DNA of 64,000 nucleotides from Rubrobacter xylanophilus DSM 9941 (GTDB lineage Bacteria; Actinomycetota; Rubrobacteria; Rubrobacterales; Rubrobacteraceae): positions 2,832,001-2,896,000 of the forward strand of contig NC_008148.1 of the NCBI RefSeq assembly GCF_000014185.1. Reading direction: 5' to 3'. Made by a program: the position numbers and the translations under genes. The notes below the pieces were generated by a model. That model was not told the DNA's origin. It saw only the letters and a program-made list of their open reading frames with translations, and did not search any database. How positions within the stretch are numbered: the stretch's first letter is position 1; each line of letters starts with the position of its first letter. Positions 7,923-16,891 of the stretch are shown here, piece by piece.

Positions 7923-9371
7923 ATGGCGGAGCGGGTCGAGGAGGGCTACAGCGGGCGGCTGCACAACGAGGATCTCGCGCCGGTCGGGGAGGGGGAGCGG
8001 ACGTGGACCTGGTACAGCCTGTTTGCGATGTGGATGGCCGACGTCCACAGCATCGGCGGGTACACGTTTGCGGCGGGGCTCTTCTTTCTGGGGCTCACGG
8101 GCTGGGAGGTATTCGTGGCCCTCATCGTGGGGATCACGGTCGTCTACTTTCTTATGAACCTCACGGGGATAGCGGGTCAGCGGCACGGGATCCCGTACCC
8201 GGTGCTGGCCCGGATAAGCTTCGGGGTGTTCGGGGCCAACATACCGGCTTTGATCCGGGCGGTCATAGCGATCTTCTGGTACGGCATCCAGACGTGGCTG
8301 GCCTCGGTGGCGGTGCAGGTGCTCCTGCTCAGGATATGGCCCTCTCTGGAGCAGTACACCCAGAACTCCTTTCTCGGGCTCTCCACGCTGGGGTGGGTGT
8401 GCTTTCTCGGGCTGTGGGCGGCCCAGCTCTTCGTCCTGCACCGGGGGATGGAGACCGTCCGGAGGTTCGTGGACTGGGCGGGACCGGCGATCTACGTGGC
8501 GATGTTCGCTCTGGCCGTCTGGATCCTCGCCGAGGCGGGCTGGCGGATAGACCTCAGCCTCGGCTCGAAGGAGCTGACGGCGGGCGAGGAGCTGCTCGCC
8601 TTCTTCACCGCCATCTCGCTGGTGGTCGCCTACTTCTCCACCCTGCTTTTGAACTTCTGCGACTTCTCGCGGTTCGCCCCCACCGAGCGGATGGTGAAGT
8701 GGGGCAACTTCTGGGGGCTCCCGGTCAACTTCACCCTCTTCTCGCTCATCACGGTGGTGACCACGGCGGGCTCCGCGGCGGTCTTCGGCAGGACCATCAT
8801 GGACCCGGTCGAGATCGTGGCCCGCATCCCCAGCACCTTCGCGCTCATCCTCGGGGCCATCACCTTCGCGGTGGCGACCATCGGCATAAACATCGTGGCC
8901 AACTTCGTCTCCCCCGCCTACGACATCTCCAACGCCTTCCCCCGCTACATAGACTTCAGGCGGGGCGGCCTGATCACGGCGGTGCTCGCCGTGCTGGTGA
9001 TGCCCTGGCACATCTACGGCAACCCGGTGGCCATAAACTACTTCCTGGGCGGGCTCGCCGCGTTCCTGGGGCCGCTGTTCGGGATCATCATCGCCGACTA
9101 CTACCTGGTGAAGCGGGGCCGGATAGACGTGGGCGGGCTCTACCGAGAGGGGCCCTCCTCGCCGTACTGGTACCGCGGCGGGATCAACCGGCGGGCCGTG
9201 CTGGTGTTCGCGGTCTCGGCCGCCCTCTCCGCGGTCATCGCCCTGGTCCCGGCCTTCGGCCCCGCGGCCCCGTTCTCCTGGTTCATCGGGGCCGCCTCGG
9301 GGGCGCTGCTCTACCTGGCGGCGGCCCGGCGCGCCCCCGAGGCGCTGCCGGGGAGGGCGCCGGGAGCCTGA
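7923..9371 (+). CDS. NCS1-family nucleobase/allantoin:cation symporter
   Basis: 482 residues with about 12 membrane segments. W-Y-S-L-F-A-M-W-M-A-D-V-H-S-I-G-G-Y in the first helix, a G-I-P-Y-P-V-L-A-R-I-S-F-G segment and a C-terminal I-A-D-Y-Y-L-V-K-R-G are hallmarks of the nucleobase:cation symporter-1 family (cytosine, hypoxanthine/uracil, allantoin and hydantoin carriers). The location beside hpt and the xanthine-urate-allantoin operon points to a purine or allantoin as substrate, but the family does not allow the choice from sequence alone. The ATG has a GGAGGAG site 5 nt upstream. It probably answers to the IclR regulator through operator A. Confidence 0.88.
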   Translation: MAERVEEGYSGRLHNEDLAPVGEGERTWTWYSLFAMWMADVHSIGGYTFAAGLFFLGLTGWEVFVALIVGITVVYFLMNLTGIAGQRHGIPYPVLARISFGVFGANIPALIRAVIAIFWYGIQTWLASVAVQVLLLRIWPSLEQYTQNSFLGLSTLGWVCFLGLWAAQLFVLHRGMETVRRFVDWAGPAIYVAMFALAVWILAEAGWRIDLSLGSKELTAGEELLAFFTAISLVVAYFSTLLLNFCDFSRFAPTERMVKWGNFWGLPVNFTLFSLITVVTTAGSAAVFGRTIMDPVEIVARIPSTFALILGAITFAVATIGINIVANFVSPAYDISNAFPRYIDFRRGGLITAVLAVLVMPWHIYGNPVAINYFLGGLAAFLGPLFGIIIADYYLVKRGRIDVGGLYREGPSSPYWYRGGINRRAVLVFAVSAALSAVIALVPAFGPAAPFSWFIGAASGALLYLAAARRAPEALPGRAPGA

Positions 9372-9462
9372 AAAAGCGCCGGCGGCGGGGTGCCGCAGGG
9401 CGCGGCATTCTCTAAAATCTGCCTGCGGCAGAGAGAACCGAACAGGAGAGGCGCCCCGCAAA

Positions 9463-9990
9463 GTGATGCCGGAGATAGGGCCGGTGCTCGTGCCGGCCGG
9501 CGAGATACAGCGCAAGGTGCGCGAGCTCGGGGAGAGGATAACCCGGGACTACGCCGGCCAGAACCTGCTGCTCGTCGGGATCCTGCGCGGCGCCTTCGTG
9601 GTCCTGAGCGACCTGATCCGCCAGATAGAGATCCCCTGCGAGGTGGACTTCATGGAGGTGAGCTCCTACGGGGCGGGGACCACCTCGAGCGGGGTGGTCA
9701 GGATCCTCAAAGACCTCGAGGAGGACATAAGCGGCCGCCACGTGCTCATCGTCGAGGACATCATAGACACGGGGCTCACCCTCTCCTACCTCAGGCGCTC
9801 GCTGCTGGCCAGAAAGCCCGCCTCGCTGGAGATCTGCGCCCTCCTCTCCAAGCCCGCCCGCCGCCAGGTGGATATACAGGTCCGCTACCAGGGCTTCGAA
9901 GTCCCCGACGTCTTCGTCGTCGGCTACGGTATCGACTACGCCGGCTTCTACCGTAACCTCCGCGATATCTACGCCCTCAAACAGCCTTGA
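9463..9990 (+). CDS. hpt: Hypoxanthine/guanine phosphoribosyltransferase
   Basis: Salvages hypoxanthine or guanine with PRPP to IMP or GMP. 175 residues, normal length. PRPP-binding loop V-E-D-I-I-D-T-G-L-T preceded by the acidic pair, plus the V-G-I-L-R-G-A-F N-terminal loop and V-G-Y-G-I-D-Y near the C-terminus. GTG 9463 and ATG 9466 are adjacent starts; AGGAGAG lies 12 nt before the GTG. TAAAAT about 50 nt upstream could be its -10 box. Its TGA stop overlaps the -35 box of the next promoter. Placed between a purine transporter and the purine-degradation operon, it sits at the branch between salvage and breakdown. Confidence 0.92.
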   Translation: MMPEIGPVLVPAGEIQRKVRELGERITRDYAGQNLLLVGILRGAFVVLSDLIRQIEIPCEVDFMEVSSYGAGTTSSGVVRILKDLEEDISGRHVLIVEDIIDTGLTLSYLRRSLLARKPASLEICALLSKPARRQVDIQVRYQGFEVPDVFVVGYGIDYAGFYRNLRDIYALKQP

Positions 9991-10016
9991 CACGCCCCTG
10001 AAATCCCACCTATAAT
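9987..10016 (+). promoter_or_regulatory. Consensus sigma-70-type promoter of the purine catabolic operon
   Basis: Perfect TTGACA at 9987-9992 and perfect TATAAT at 10011-10016 with an 18-nt spacer. The -35 box includes the hpt stop codon. Expected start of transcription near 10023, giving a leader of about 115 nt before the first xdh gene. The strength of the boxes suggests that control is by repression. Confidence 0.8.
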
Positions 10017-10035
10017 CCGCTGATCAGAATAAGGA

Positions 10036-10050
10036 GTCCGCTCTGCGGAA
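10036..10050 (+). promoter_or_regulatory. Putative IclR-type operator D
   Basis: GTCCGCTCTGCGGAA, with perfect arms TCCGC and GCGGA around TCT. It lies about 14-28 nt downstream of the expected transcription start of the purine operon, and matches the hyi-promoter site at 10 of 15 positions, including the CGGAA half-site. Confidence 0.5.
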
Positions 10051-10139
10051 AAGGGAGAGAGGAGAAGGCGCGCCCTACGGGCGATCACCTGGCCGCATCT
10101 CCCCATTGTAGCGGTGGTCGTCGCGAAAGGGGAGAACCC

Positions 10140-11009
10140 ATGGAGTTTGTGCAACCGCTTGACTGGGAGGAGGCGCTGGAGGTCAAGGCGTCCCGCCCGG
10201 AGGCCCGCCCCATCTTCGGCGGCACGGACGTGATGGTGGAGCTGAACTTCGGCCGGGCGCGGCCGGAGGTGGTGATGGACCTCACGCGGGTACCGGAGCT
10301 GCGGGAGTGGGGAGAGGAGGACGGGCGGCTCAGGGTCGGCGCCGGGGTGACCTACACCAGGATCATCGAGGAGCTGAAGGGGCGGCTGCCGGGGCTGGCG
10401 ATGGCCTCCCGCACGGTGGGCTCGCCCCAGATCCGCAACCGGGGCACCGTGGGGGGCAACCTGGGCACCGCCTCTCCGGCTGGGGATGCGCTGCCGCCGC
10501 TGTACGTGTGCGGGGCCGAGGTGGAGGTGGCTTCCGTGCGGGGCGTGCGGCGCGTCCCGGTGGAGGAGTTCGTGACCGGCCCCAAGCGCAACGCCCTGCG
10601 CGACGACGAGCTCATACTCTCCTTCGTGCTCCCCGAGGCCGGGGGACCGCAGCAGTACGCCAAGATCGGGCCGCGCAACGCCATGGTGATCGCGGTGTGC
10701 TCCCTCGGGCTGGCGCTGCACCCGGAGCGGAGGGAGGTGGGGGTCTGCATCGGCTCGGCCGGGCCCACCCCCATCCGGGCCCGGGAGGCCGAGGGGTTCA
10801 TCCGGGGGGTGCTCGAGGAGGAGGACCTCTGGGAGAGCCGGGGACGGCTCGGGGAGCCCGCCCTGGCGAGGTTCGGGGAGCTGGTGGCCGGAGCGGCGAG
10901 GCCCATAAGCGACGTGCGCGGCACGGCCGAGTACCGGCGGCACGCGGTGGGCGTTCTCGCCCGCCGGGTGCTCCGGTGGGCCTGGGAAGAGTACCGGGAG
11001 GGGAGGTAG
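10140..11009 (+). CDS. xdhB: Xanthine dehydrogenase, FAD-binding subunit
   Basis: 289 residues. Molybdopterin dehydrogenase FAD-binding domain with F-G-G-T-D-V near residue 28 and the signature I-R-N-R-G-T-V-G-G-N-L-G-T-A-S-P-A-G-D, then the CO-dehydrogenase flavoprotein C-terminal domain. It passes electrons from the 2Fe-2S subunit to NAD+ or another acceptor. First gene of the operon; the iron-sulfur subunit starts 3 nt after its stop. The ATG has GGGGAG upstream. Could belong to another xanthine-oxidase-family enzyme, but uricase and allantoinase downstream make xanthine the best substrate. Confidence 0.92.
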   Translation: MEFVQPLDWEEALEVKASRPEARPIFGGTDVMVELNFGRARPEVVMDLTRVPELREWGEEDGRLRVGAGVTYTRIIEELKGRLPGLAMASRTVGSPQIRNRGTVGGNLGTASPAGDALPPLYVCGAEVEVASVRGVRRVPVEEFVTGPKRNALRDDELILSFVLPEAGGPQQYAKIGPRNAMVIAVCSLGLALHPERREVGVCIGSAGPTPIRAREAEGFIRGVLEEEDLWESRGRLGEPALARFGELVAGAARPISDVRGTAEYRRHAVGVLARRVLRWAWEEYREGR

Positions 11010-11012
11010 GCG

Positions 11013-11474
11013 ATGCGGCTCAGCTGCGAGGTCAACGGCGAGCGCTACGAGATAGACGGGGTTTGGGAGGGCGAGAGCCTCTTGTACGTGCTGCGCGAGC
11101 GGCTCGGGCTCTACGGCTCCAAGAACGCCTGCGAGCAGGGCGAGTGCGGCTCCTGCTCGGTGTACCTGGACGGGGTGCTGGTGTGCTCCTGCCTGGTGCT
11201 CGCCGGCCAGGCCGAGGGCCGGCGGATAGTGACCGTAGAGGGGATCTCCGGCGGCGAGGGGCTCCACCCCGTGCAGGAGGCCTTCGTCGAGGCCGGGGCG
11301 GTGCAGTGCGGCTTCTGCACCCCCGGCCTCGTCGTGGCCACCCACGACCTGCTCTCCCGCAACCCCGACCCCACCGACGCCGAGATCCGGGAGGCGCTCG
11401 CGGGCAACCTGTGCCGGTGCACCGGCTACGAGAAGATCCTGGACGCCGTCCGGCTGGCGGCGGGGCGGGCATGA
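11013..11474 (+). CDS. xdhC: Xanthine dehydrogenase, 2Fe-2S subunit
   Basis: 153 residues. Plant-type 2Fe-2S cluster at Cys40, 45, 48 and 60 (C-E-Q-G-E-C-G-S-C), then the second cluster domain with C-G-F-C-T-P-G and C-R-C-T-G-Y. This is the usual small subunit of three-subunit molybdenum hydroxylases. GGAGGGGAGG precedes the ATG. Its TGA overlaps the ATG of the amidohydrolase, so a deaminase gene is inserted between the small and large subunits of the dehydrogenase. Confidence 0.93.
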   Translation: MRLSCEVNGERYEIDGVWEGESLLYVLRERLGLYGSKNACEQGECGSCSVYLDGVLVCSCLVLAGQAEGRRIVTVEGISGGEGLHPVQEAFVEAGAVQCGFCTPGLVVATHDLLSRNPDPTDAEIREALAGNLCRCTGYEKILDAVRLAAGRA

Positions 11475-12847
11475 GCGGCAGGCTCCTCATCGAGGGGTGC
11501 GCGGTCGCCGCCGTGGACGCGCGCGGCACCGAGCACGCCTCCGGCTACGTCGCGGTGGAGGGCGACAGGATCTCCGCCGTCGGGGCGGGGGCGGCCCCCG
11601 CGGAGCTGCGCGAGGGCGCCCGGGTGGTGGACGGCAGCGGGTGTCTGGCGACGCCGGGGCTCGTCAACTGCCACCACCACCTCTACCAGTGGGCCACGCG
11701 CGGCATGGCCCAGCAGGCCGACCTCTTCGGCTGGCTCGTGGAGCTCTACCCCGTGTGGGCGGGGATCGACGAGGAGATCGTGCGCGCCGCCGCCCGGGCC
11801 GGGCTCGCCGCGCTCGCGCTCTCCGGGTGCTCCACCTCCACGGACCACCACTACGTCTTCCCCAGGGGGGCCGGGGATCTGCTCGCCGCGGGCGTTGCGG
11901 CGGCGCGCGAGATCGGGCTGCGCTTCCACCCCACGCGCGGCTCCATGGACCTCGGCAGATCCCGGGGCGGCCTCCCGCCCGACGAGGTCGTCGAGGACAA
12001 GGACGAGATCCTCGCCGCCAGCGAGGAGGCCATAGACCGCTACCACGACCCATCCCCGGGCTCCATGCTCCGGGTCGCCCTCGCCCCCTGCTCCCCCTTC
12101 TCCGTCAGCCGGGAGCTGATGGTCGAGAGCGCCGAGCTCGCCCGCAGAAAGGGCGTCCGGCTCCACACCCACCTCGCCGAGACCCGCAACGAGGAGCAGT
12201 ACTGCCGGGAGCGGTTCGGGATGAGGCCCGTGGAGTACCTGGAGGAGCTCGGCTGGCTCGGCGACGACGTCTGGCTCGCCCACTGCGTCCACCTCAGCGG
12301 CGAGGAGGTGGAGCGCTTCGGGCGGACGGGGACCGGGGTGGCCCACTGCCCCTCCTCCAACGGGCGGCTCGGGGCGGGGATAGCCCCGGTGGCGGCGCTC
12401 GCCGGGGCGGGCGCCCCAGTGGGGCTCGGCGTGGACGGGTCGGCCTCCAACGAGGCCGCGGAGCTCGCCGGCGAGATACGCCAGGCGTTGCTCCTCGCCC
12501 GCCTCGCCGGGGGGCCGGAGGCCCTCACCGCCCGGCAGGCGCTGCGGATAGCCACCATCGGCGGGGCCCGGTGCCTGGGGAGGGAGAGAGAGACGGGCTC
12601 CCTCGAGCCCGGCAAGCTCGCCGACGTGGCCCTCTGGCGGCTCGACGACCTCTGGTACGCCGGCATAGAGGACCCGGTGGCGGCGCTCGTGCTCGGGCCC
12701 GCCCCGCGGGTCGAGCTGCTGCTGGTGGGCGGCGAGCCGGTCGTCGAGGAAGGCACGCTCCTCGGCGCCGACGAGCACGAGATAGCGCGGGAAATAGCGC
12801 GGGCGAGCCGCAGGCTCGCCCGCAGGGCAGGGGAGGTGGTCGGATGA
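11471..12847 (+). CDS. Amidohydrolase, guanine / 8-oxoguanine deaminase type
   Basis: 458 residues, TIM-barrel amidohydrolase of the cytosine/guanine deaminase group. Metal and catalytic motifs: N-C-H-H-H-L near 60, H-T-H-L-A-E, A-H-C-V-H and V-D-G-S-A-S-N. N-C-H-H-H-x-Y-Q followed by T-R is typical of the 8-oxoguanine/isoguanine deaminase subgroup, so the product could be xanthine (from guanine) or urate (from 8-oxoguanine). Its position inside the xdh genes, with both ends overlapping neighbours by 4 nt, argues for feeding xanthine or urate into this pathway. An unrelated CDA-fold deaminase occurs later in the same operon. Confidence 0.85.
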   Translation: MSGRLLIEGCAVAAVDARGTEHASGYVAVEGDRISAVGAGAAPAELREGARVVDGSGCLATPGLVNCHHHLYQWATRGMAQQADLFGWLVELYPVWAGIDEEIVRAAARAGLAALALSGCSTSTDHHYVFPRGAGDLLAAGVAAAREIGLRFHPTRGSMDLGRSRGGLPPDEVVEDKDEILAASEEAIDRYHDPSPGSMLRVALAPCSPFSVSRELMVESAELARRKGVRLHTHLAETRNEEQYCRERFGMRPVEYLEELGWLGDDVWLAHCVHLSGEEVERFGRTGTGVAHCPSSNGRLGAGIAPVAALAGAGAPVGLGVDGSASNEAAELAGEIRQALLLARLAGGPEALTARQALRIATIGGARCLGRERETGSLEPGKLADVALWRLDDLWYAGIEDPVAALVLGPAPRVELLLVGGEPVVEEGTLLGADEHEIAREIARASRRLARRAGEVVG

Positions 12848-15201
12848 GCGGAACAGAGACCGTACCCAAGGCGCCGCCGCGCGGCATGCCCGGGGCGGCG
12901 GAGTCCAGGCCGGGGGACATCGGGGAGAGCACCCGGCGCGCGGACGGCGTGCCCAAGGTCCGGGGGGAGTTCGGGTACTCCTCGGACCTGTGGATGGAGG
13001 ACATGCTGTGGGGGGCCACCCTCAGGAGCCCCCACCCGCACGCCAACATCTGGTCCATAGACACCTCCGAGGCGGAGGCCATGCCCGGGGTCTACGCGGT
13101 GCTCACCCACGAGGACGTCCCCGGGCGCAAGGTCTACGGCATGGAGGTGCCCGACCAGCCGGTGCTCGCCTGGGAGAAGGTCCGCTACCAGGGCGAGCCG
13201 GTCGCGCTGGTGGCGGCCGACCACCCGGAGACGGCCCGGCGGGCGCTGCAGAAGATAAAGGTCGAGTACGAGGTGCTGGAGCCGCTCACCGACGCCGAGG
13301 AGGCGATGAAGGAGGGCGCGCCCAGGCTCCACCTCTCCGGCAACCTCCTGCGGCACATCCACGTCCGGCACGGCGAGCCCGAGAGCGCAAAGGCCGAGGT
13401 GGTCGTGAGCGGGGAGTACGAGGTCGGGATGCAGGACCAGGCCTTTCTGGGGCCGGAGTCCGGGCTCGCCGTCCCCGACGGGCAGGGCGGGGTGGACCTG
13501 TACATCTCCACCCAGTGGCTGCACATAGACCGGGACCAGGTAGCCGAGTCCCTGGGGCTGCCGCCCGAGCGGGTGCGGCTCGTGCTCTCCGGCGTCGGCG
13601 GGGCCTTCGGGGGGCGGGAGGACCTCAGCATGCAGATCCACGCCTGCATGCTCGCCCTGGAGACGGGGCGGCCGGTGAAGATGGTCTACAACCGGGAGGA
13701 GTCCTTCTTCGGGCACGTCCACCGGCACCCGTGCAGGATGCGCTACGAGCACGGGGCCAGAAAGGACGGCACCCTCGTCTACGTGAAGGCCCGCATCGTC
13801 CTCGACGGCGGGGCCTACGCCTCCAGCTCCAACGCCGTGTGCCTGAACGCGGCCACCTTCGCCTGCGGCCCCTACAAGGTGCCGCACGCCGAGGTCGACT
13901 CCTACATGCTCTACACCAACAACCCACCGTGCGGGGCGATGCGGGGCTTTGGGGCCGTGCAGGTCTGCTTCGCCTACGAGGCGCAGATGGACAAGCTCGC
14001 CAGGGAGCTGGGGATGGACCCCGTAGAGCTGCGCGTGAAGAACGCCATAGCCCCGGGCGACCGCTTCCCCTTCGGGCAGGAGGTGCCCGAGCCCGCGCCG
14101 GTGGCCGAGCTTCTGGAGCGGGTGAGGCGGATGCCGCTGCCCGAGGAGGAGGCGCTCGCGGGGAGGGACCTGCGCGAGCTTCCGGGCGGGGTCTCCAACG
14201 TCACCCACGGCGAGGGGGTCAGGCGGGGCGTCGGCTACGCCGTGGGCTTCAAGAACATCGGCTACTCCGCCGGCTTCGACGACTACTCGACGGCGCGGGT
14301 GATCCTCTCGGTCGAGGAGGGCGAGCCGGTGGCGCAGGTGCACACCGCCGCCTGCGAGGTCGGGCAGGGGGTCATCACCGTGCAGGCCCAGATCGCGCGC
14401 AGAGAGCTCGGGGTGGAGCGGGTGCGGGTGCTCCCGGCGGACACCCGGGTCGGTTCTGCGGGCTCCTCCTCCGCCTCCCGCCAGACCTACATGACCGGCG
14501 GGGCGGTCCGGCTGGCCTGCCGGGCGGTGCGCGAGAGGGTCCTTGCGCGGGTGCGGGAGGAGCTCGGGGAGGGACCGGAGGGGCTCTCCGTCCGGGGCGG
14601 CAACGTCGTCGACGCTGCGGGGAGGGTGGTGGTGCCGCTCGCCGAGCTGCTCGGCGAGGAGGGCATCGAGGAGACCGTCGAGTTCCACCACCGGCCCACC
14701 CACCCGCTCGACGAGAACGGCCAGGGCGACGCCCACGTGCAGTTCGCCTACGCCGCCCACCGGGCGGTGGTGGAGGTGGACACCGAGCTGGGGCTCGTGC
14801 GGGTGGTGGAGGTCGCGACCGCCCAGGACGTGGGCAAGGCCATAAACCCGCAGGCGGTGGAGGGCCAGATAGAGGGCGGCATAGCCCAGGGCCTGGGGCT
14901 CGCGCTCATGGAGGAGATCCAGGTGCGGGAGGGCAAGGTGCAGAACGCCTCCTTCACCGACTACCTGATCCCGACCATCCTGGACATGCCCTCGGTGAGG
15001 GCGGAGATCCTGGAGCTCGCCGACCCGGAGGCCCCCTACGGCCTCAAGGGGGTGGGCGAGCCGCCGACCATAGCCTCCACCCCGGCGATCGTGGCCGCCC
15101 TGCGCGACGCCACCGGAAGGGAGCTCAACCGGGTTCCGGTGCGGCCGGAGCAGATCGTGGGGATAGCCGAGAGGCCGGCAGCGCCGGAGAGGATCCGCTA
15201 G
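12844..15201 (+). CDS. xdhA: Xanthine dehydrogenase, molybdenum-binding subunit
   Basis: 785 residues. N-terminal a/b-hammerhead domain after a ~30-residue variable lead, then the molybdopterin-binding domain: G-G-A-F-G-G-R-E-D, A-M-R-G-F-G-A, and the C-terminal G-V-G-E-P-P with the invariant catalytic glutamate. It hydroxylates hypoxanthine and xanthine toward urate in a complex with the FAD and 2Fe-2S subunits. The ATG overlaps the stop of the amidohydrolase gene (ATGA). No cofactor-insertion gene (XdhC/CoxF-type chaperone) is seen nearby. Confidence 0.93.
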   Translation: MSGTETVPKAPPRGMPGAAESRPGDIGESTRRADGVPKVRGEFGYSSDLWMEDMLWGATLRSPHPHANIWSIDTSEAEAMPGVYAVLTHEDVPGRKVYGMEVPDQPVLAWEKVRYQGEPVALVAADHPETARRALQKIKVEYEVLEPLTDAEEAMKEGAPRLHLSGNLLRHIHVRHGEPESAKAEVVVSGEYEVGMQDQAFLGPESGLAVPDGQGGVDLYISTQWLHIDRDQVAESLGLPPERVRLVLSGVGGAFGGREDLSMQIHACMLALETGRPVKMVYNREESFFGHVHRHPCRMRYEHGARKDGTLVYVKARIVLDGGAYASSSNAVCLNAATFACGPYKVPHAEVDSYMLYTNNPPCGAMRGFGAVQVCFAYEAQMDKLARELGMDPVELRVKNAIAPGDRFPFGQEVPEPAPVAELLERVRRMPLPEEEALAGRDLRELPGGVSNVTHGEGVRRGVGYAVGFKNIGYSAGFDDYSTARVILSVEEGEPVAQVHTAACEVGQGVITVQAQIARRELGVERVRVLPADTRVGSAGSSSASRQTYMTGGAVRLACRAVRERVLARVREELGEGPEGLSVRGGNVVDAAGRVVVPLAELLGEEGIEETVEFHHRPTHPLDENGQGDAHVQFAYAAHRAVVEVDTELGLVRVVEVATAQDVGKAINPQAVEGQIEGGIAQGLGLALMEEIQVREGKVQNASFTDYLIPTILDMPSVRAEILELADPEAPYGLKGVGEPPTIASTPAIVAALRDATGRELNRVPVRPEQIVGIAERPAAPERIR

Positions 15202-15202
15202 G

Positions 15203-15521
15203 GTGCCCGGCTACGAGCGGGCCGAGCTCACCGCGCAGCTGCGGGTGGCGACGGACCCTGGGGCCCCGGAGGGCCCGCCGCAGGAGCAGCTCGCGGCGGC
15301 CCGCCGGGCCGCCGCGGGCCTGGGGCAGGCCCGCGAGGGGGGGACCGGAGACGGTGCTGCTCGCCGGGTCCCGAAGTGAGGTTCTGGAAGGGGTGCGCCG
15401 GGTCGTGGAGGCGGCGCTCGACGCCGGGGCGCGCGCCGTCGAGGTGCGCGTGGAGGCCGAGGGCGACGCCCCGCGCTTCGGCGGGAGAGAAGGCACAGGG
15501 AGGGAGGACAGAGATGGCTGA
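15203..15521 (+). pseudogene. Small unknown ORF split by a frameshift at a G7 run
   Basis: A GTG at 15203, 1 nt after the xdhA stop, opens a 58-codon frame ending at 15379. A second frame, open through the same place and ending at 15521, encodes about 55 residues that look like real protein (V-L-L-A-G-S-R, then V-E-A-A-L-D-A-G-A-R-A-V-E-V-R-V). Removing one G from the run of seven at 15337-15343 joins both into one protein of about 105 residues that fills the gap between xdhA and the permease. Either the run is misread or slipped, the gene is broken, or two small ORFs exist. No family recognised. Confidence 0.4.
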
Positions 15522-16890
15522 GCAGACGCGGCGGGAAGGAGGGGTGCACCCCGTGGACCGGGTGCTGCCGCCGGGGCGGATGATCGCCTACGGCCTGCAG
15601 CATGTGCTCGCGATGTACGCGGGCATAGTAGCCGTCCCGCTCATACTCGCGACCGCCATAGGCCTGCCGCAGGAGCAGGTCGTGTACATCATAAACGCCA
15701 GCTTCTTCATGTGCGGGGTCGCCACCCTGCTGCAGGCGGTGGGCGTGTGGAAGTTCGGCGCCCGGCTGCCCATCGTGCAGGGGACCACCTTCGCCTCCGT
15801 CACGCCGATGATCCTCATCGGCGAGGCCCACGGCCTTCAGGGCATCTACGGCTCAATCATCGTGGCCGGGCTGCTGACGGTGCTCGCCGCCCCCTACTTC
15901 TCCAAGCTGCTCAAGCTCTTCCCGCCGGTCGTGGCGGGCTCGGTAATCACCGTCATCGGGATCTCGCTGATGCCCGTGGCCATAAACTGGGCCGCCGGGG
16001 GGGCAGGCAGCGAGGGCTTCGGCAGCCCGGGCAACATCGGGATGGCCTTCGCGGTCCTCCTCGTCATCCTGGCGATCACCCGCATCTTCCGGGGCTTCGT
16101 GGGCAGGATAGCCGTCCTGCTCGGGCTGGTCATCGGCACGGCGGCGGCCGCCGCCCTGGGGATGGCGGACTTCGGGACGGTCGGCGAGGCCGCCTGGGTC
16201 CGCGCCAACCTCCCCTTCCACTTCGGGCCGCCGGAGTTCTACCTGATCCCCATCATCTCCATGACCCTCGTGATGCTCATCGTCATGGTCGAGACCACCG
16301 CCGACATCCTCGCCATCGGCGAGATCACGGAGAAGCGGATACGCCCGGACGACGTGGCGCGGGGGCTGCGGGCCGACGGGCTCTCCACCGCGGTGGCGGG
16401 CGCCTTCAACGCCTTCCCCTTCACCGCCTTCGCCCAGAACGTCGGCCTCGTCCGGTTCTCCGGGGTGAAGAGCCGGTTCGTGGTGGCGACCGGGGGCGTC
16501 ATCCTGCTGCTCATGGGCTTCTTCCCCAAGCTCGCGGCGCTCGTGGCCTCCATCCCGCTGCCGGTGCTCGGCGGGGCGGGGCTGGTGCTCTTCGGCACCG
16601 TCGCGGCGGCGGGGATACAGACCCTCTCCCGGGTCGACCTCACCGACAACCGCAACCTGATCATCGTGGCCGTCAGCGTGGCCTTCGGGATAATCCCGGC
16701 CGCCGTCCCGGACTTCTACGACGGCTTCCCGGAGGCGGTGCGCATGATCTTCGAGAGCGGGATCACGGCGGCGAGCGTGGCGGCCATAGTGCTGAACCTC
16801 GCCTTCAACATCCTGGGCCGCCGGGAGCCGGAGCCGGCCTCCACCGCCGACGCCGCCACCCACGCCCCGGAGCCGGAGGAGGTGCTCTAG
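15514..16890 (+). CDS. NCS2-family xanthine/urate permease
   Basis: 458 residues, 12 or more membrane segments. G-L-Q-H-V-L-A-M-Y-A-G at the N-terminus, P-I-V-Q-G-T-T-F-A in the third helix, and the family signature E-T-T-A-D-I-L-A-I-G-E about two-thirds in, followed by N-A-F-P-F-T-A-F-A-Q-N-V-G. This is the nucleobase-ascorbate / nucleobase:cation symporter-2 family; N-x-G after the Q-N motif fits xanthine/urate carriers. The ATG at 15514 has AGGGAGG upstream and overlaps the end of the preceding frame by 8 nt. It supplies purines to the pathway encoded around it. Confidence 0.92.
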   Translation: MAEQTRREGGVHPVDRVLPPGRMIAYGLQHVLAMYAGIVAVPLILATAIGLPQEQVVYIINASFFMCGVATLLQAVGVWKFGARLPIVQGTTFASVTPMILIGEAHGLQGIYGSIIVAGLLTVLAAPYFSKLLKLFPPVVAGSVITVIGISLMPVAINWAAGGAGSEGFGSPGNIGMAFAVLLVILAITRIFRGFVGRIAVLLGLVIGTAAAAALGMADFGTVGEAAWVRANLPFHFGPPEFYLIPIISMTLVMLIVMVETTADILAIGEITEKRIRPDDVARGLRADGLSTAVAGAFNAFPFTAFAQNVGLVRFSGVKSRFVVATGGVILLLMGFFPKLAALVASIPLPVLGGAGLVLFGTVAAAGIQTLSRVDLTDNRNLIIVAVSVAFGIIPAAVPDFYDGFPEAVRMIFESGITAASVAAIVLNLAFNILGRREPEPASTADAATHAPEPEEVL

Positions 16891-16891
16891 G

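Noticed and set aside
6270-9515. Extended 1081-codon frame for glcD reaching into the NCS1 gene
   Set aside because: Only the part from 7724 downward resembles GlcD, and that ATG has a good ribosome site. The upstream part is antisense to the transporter.
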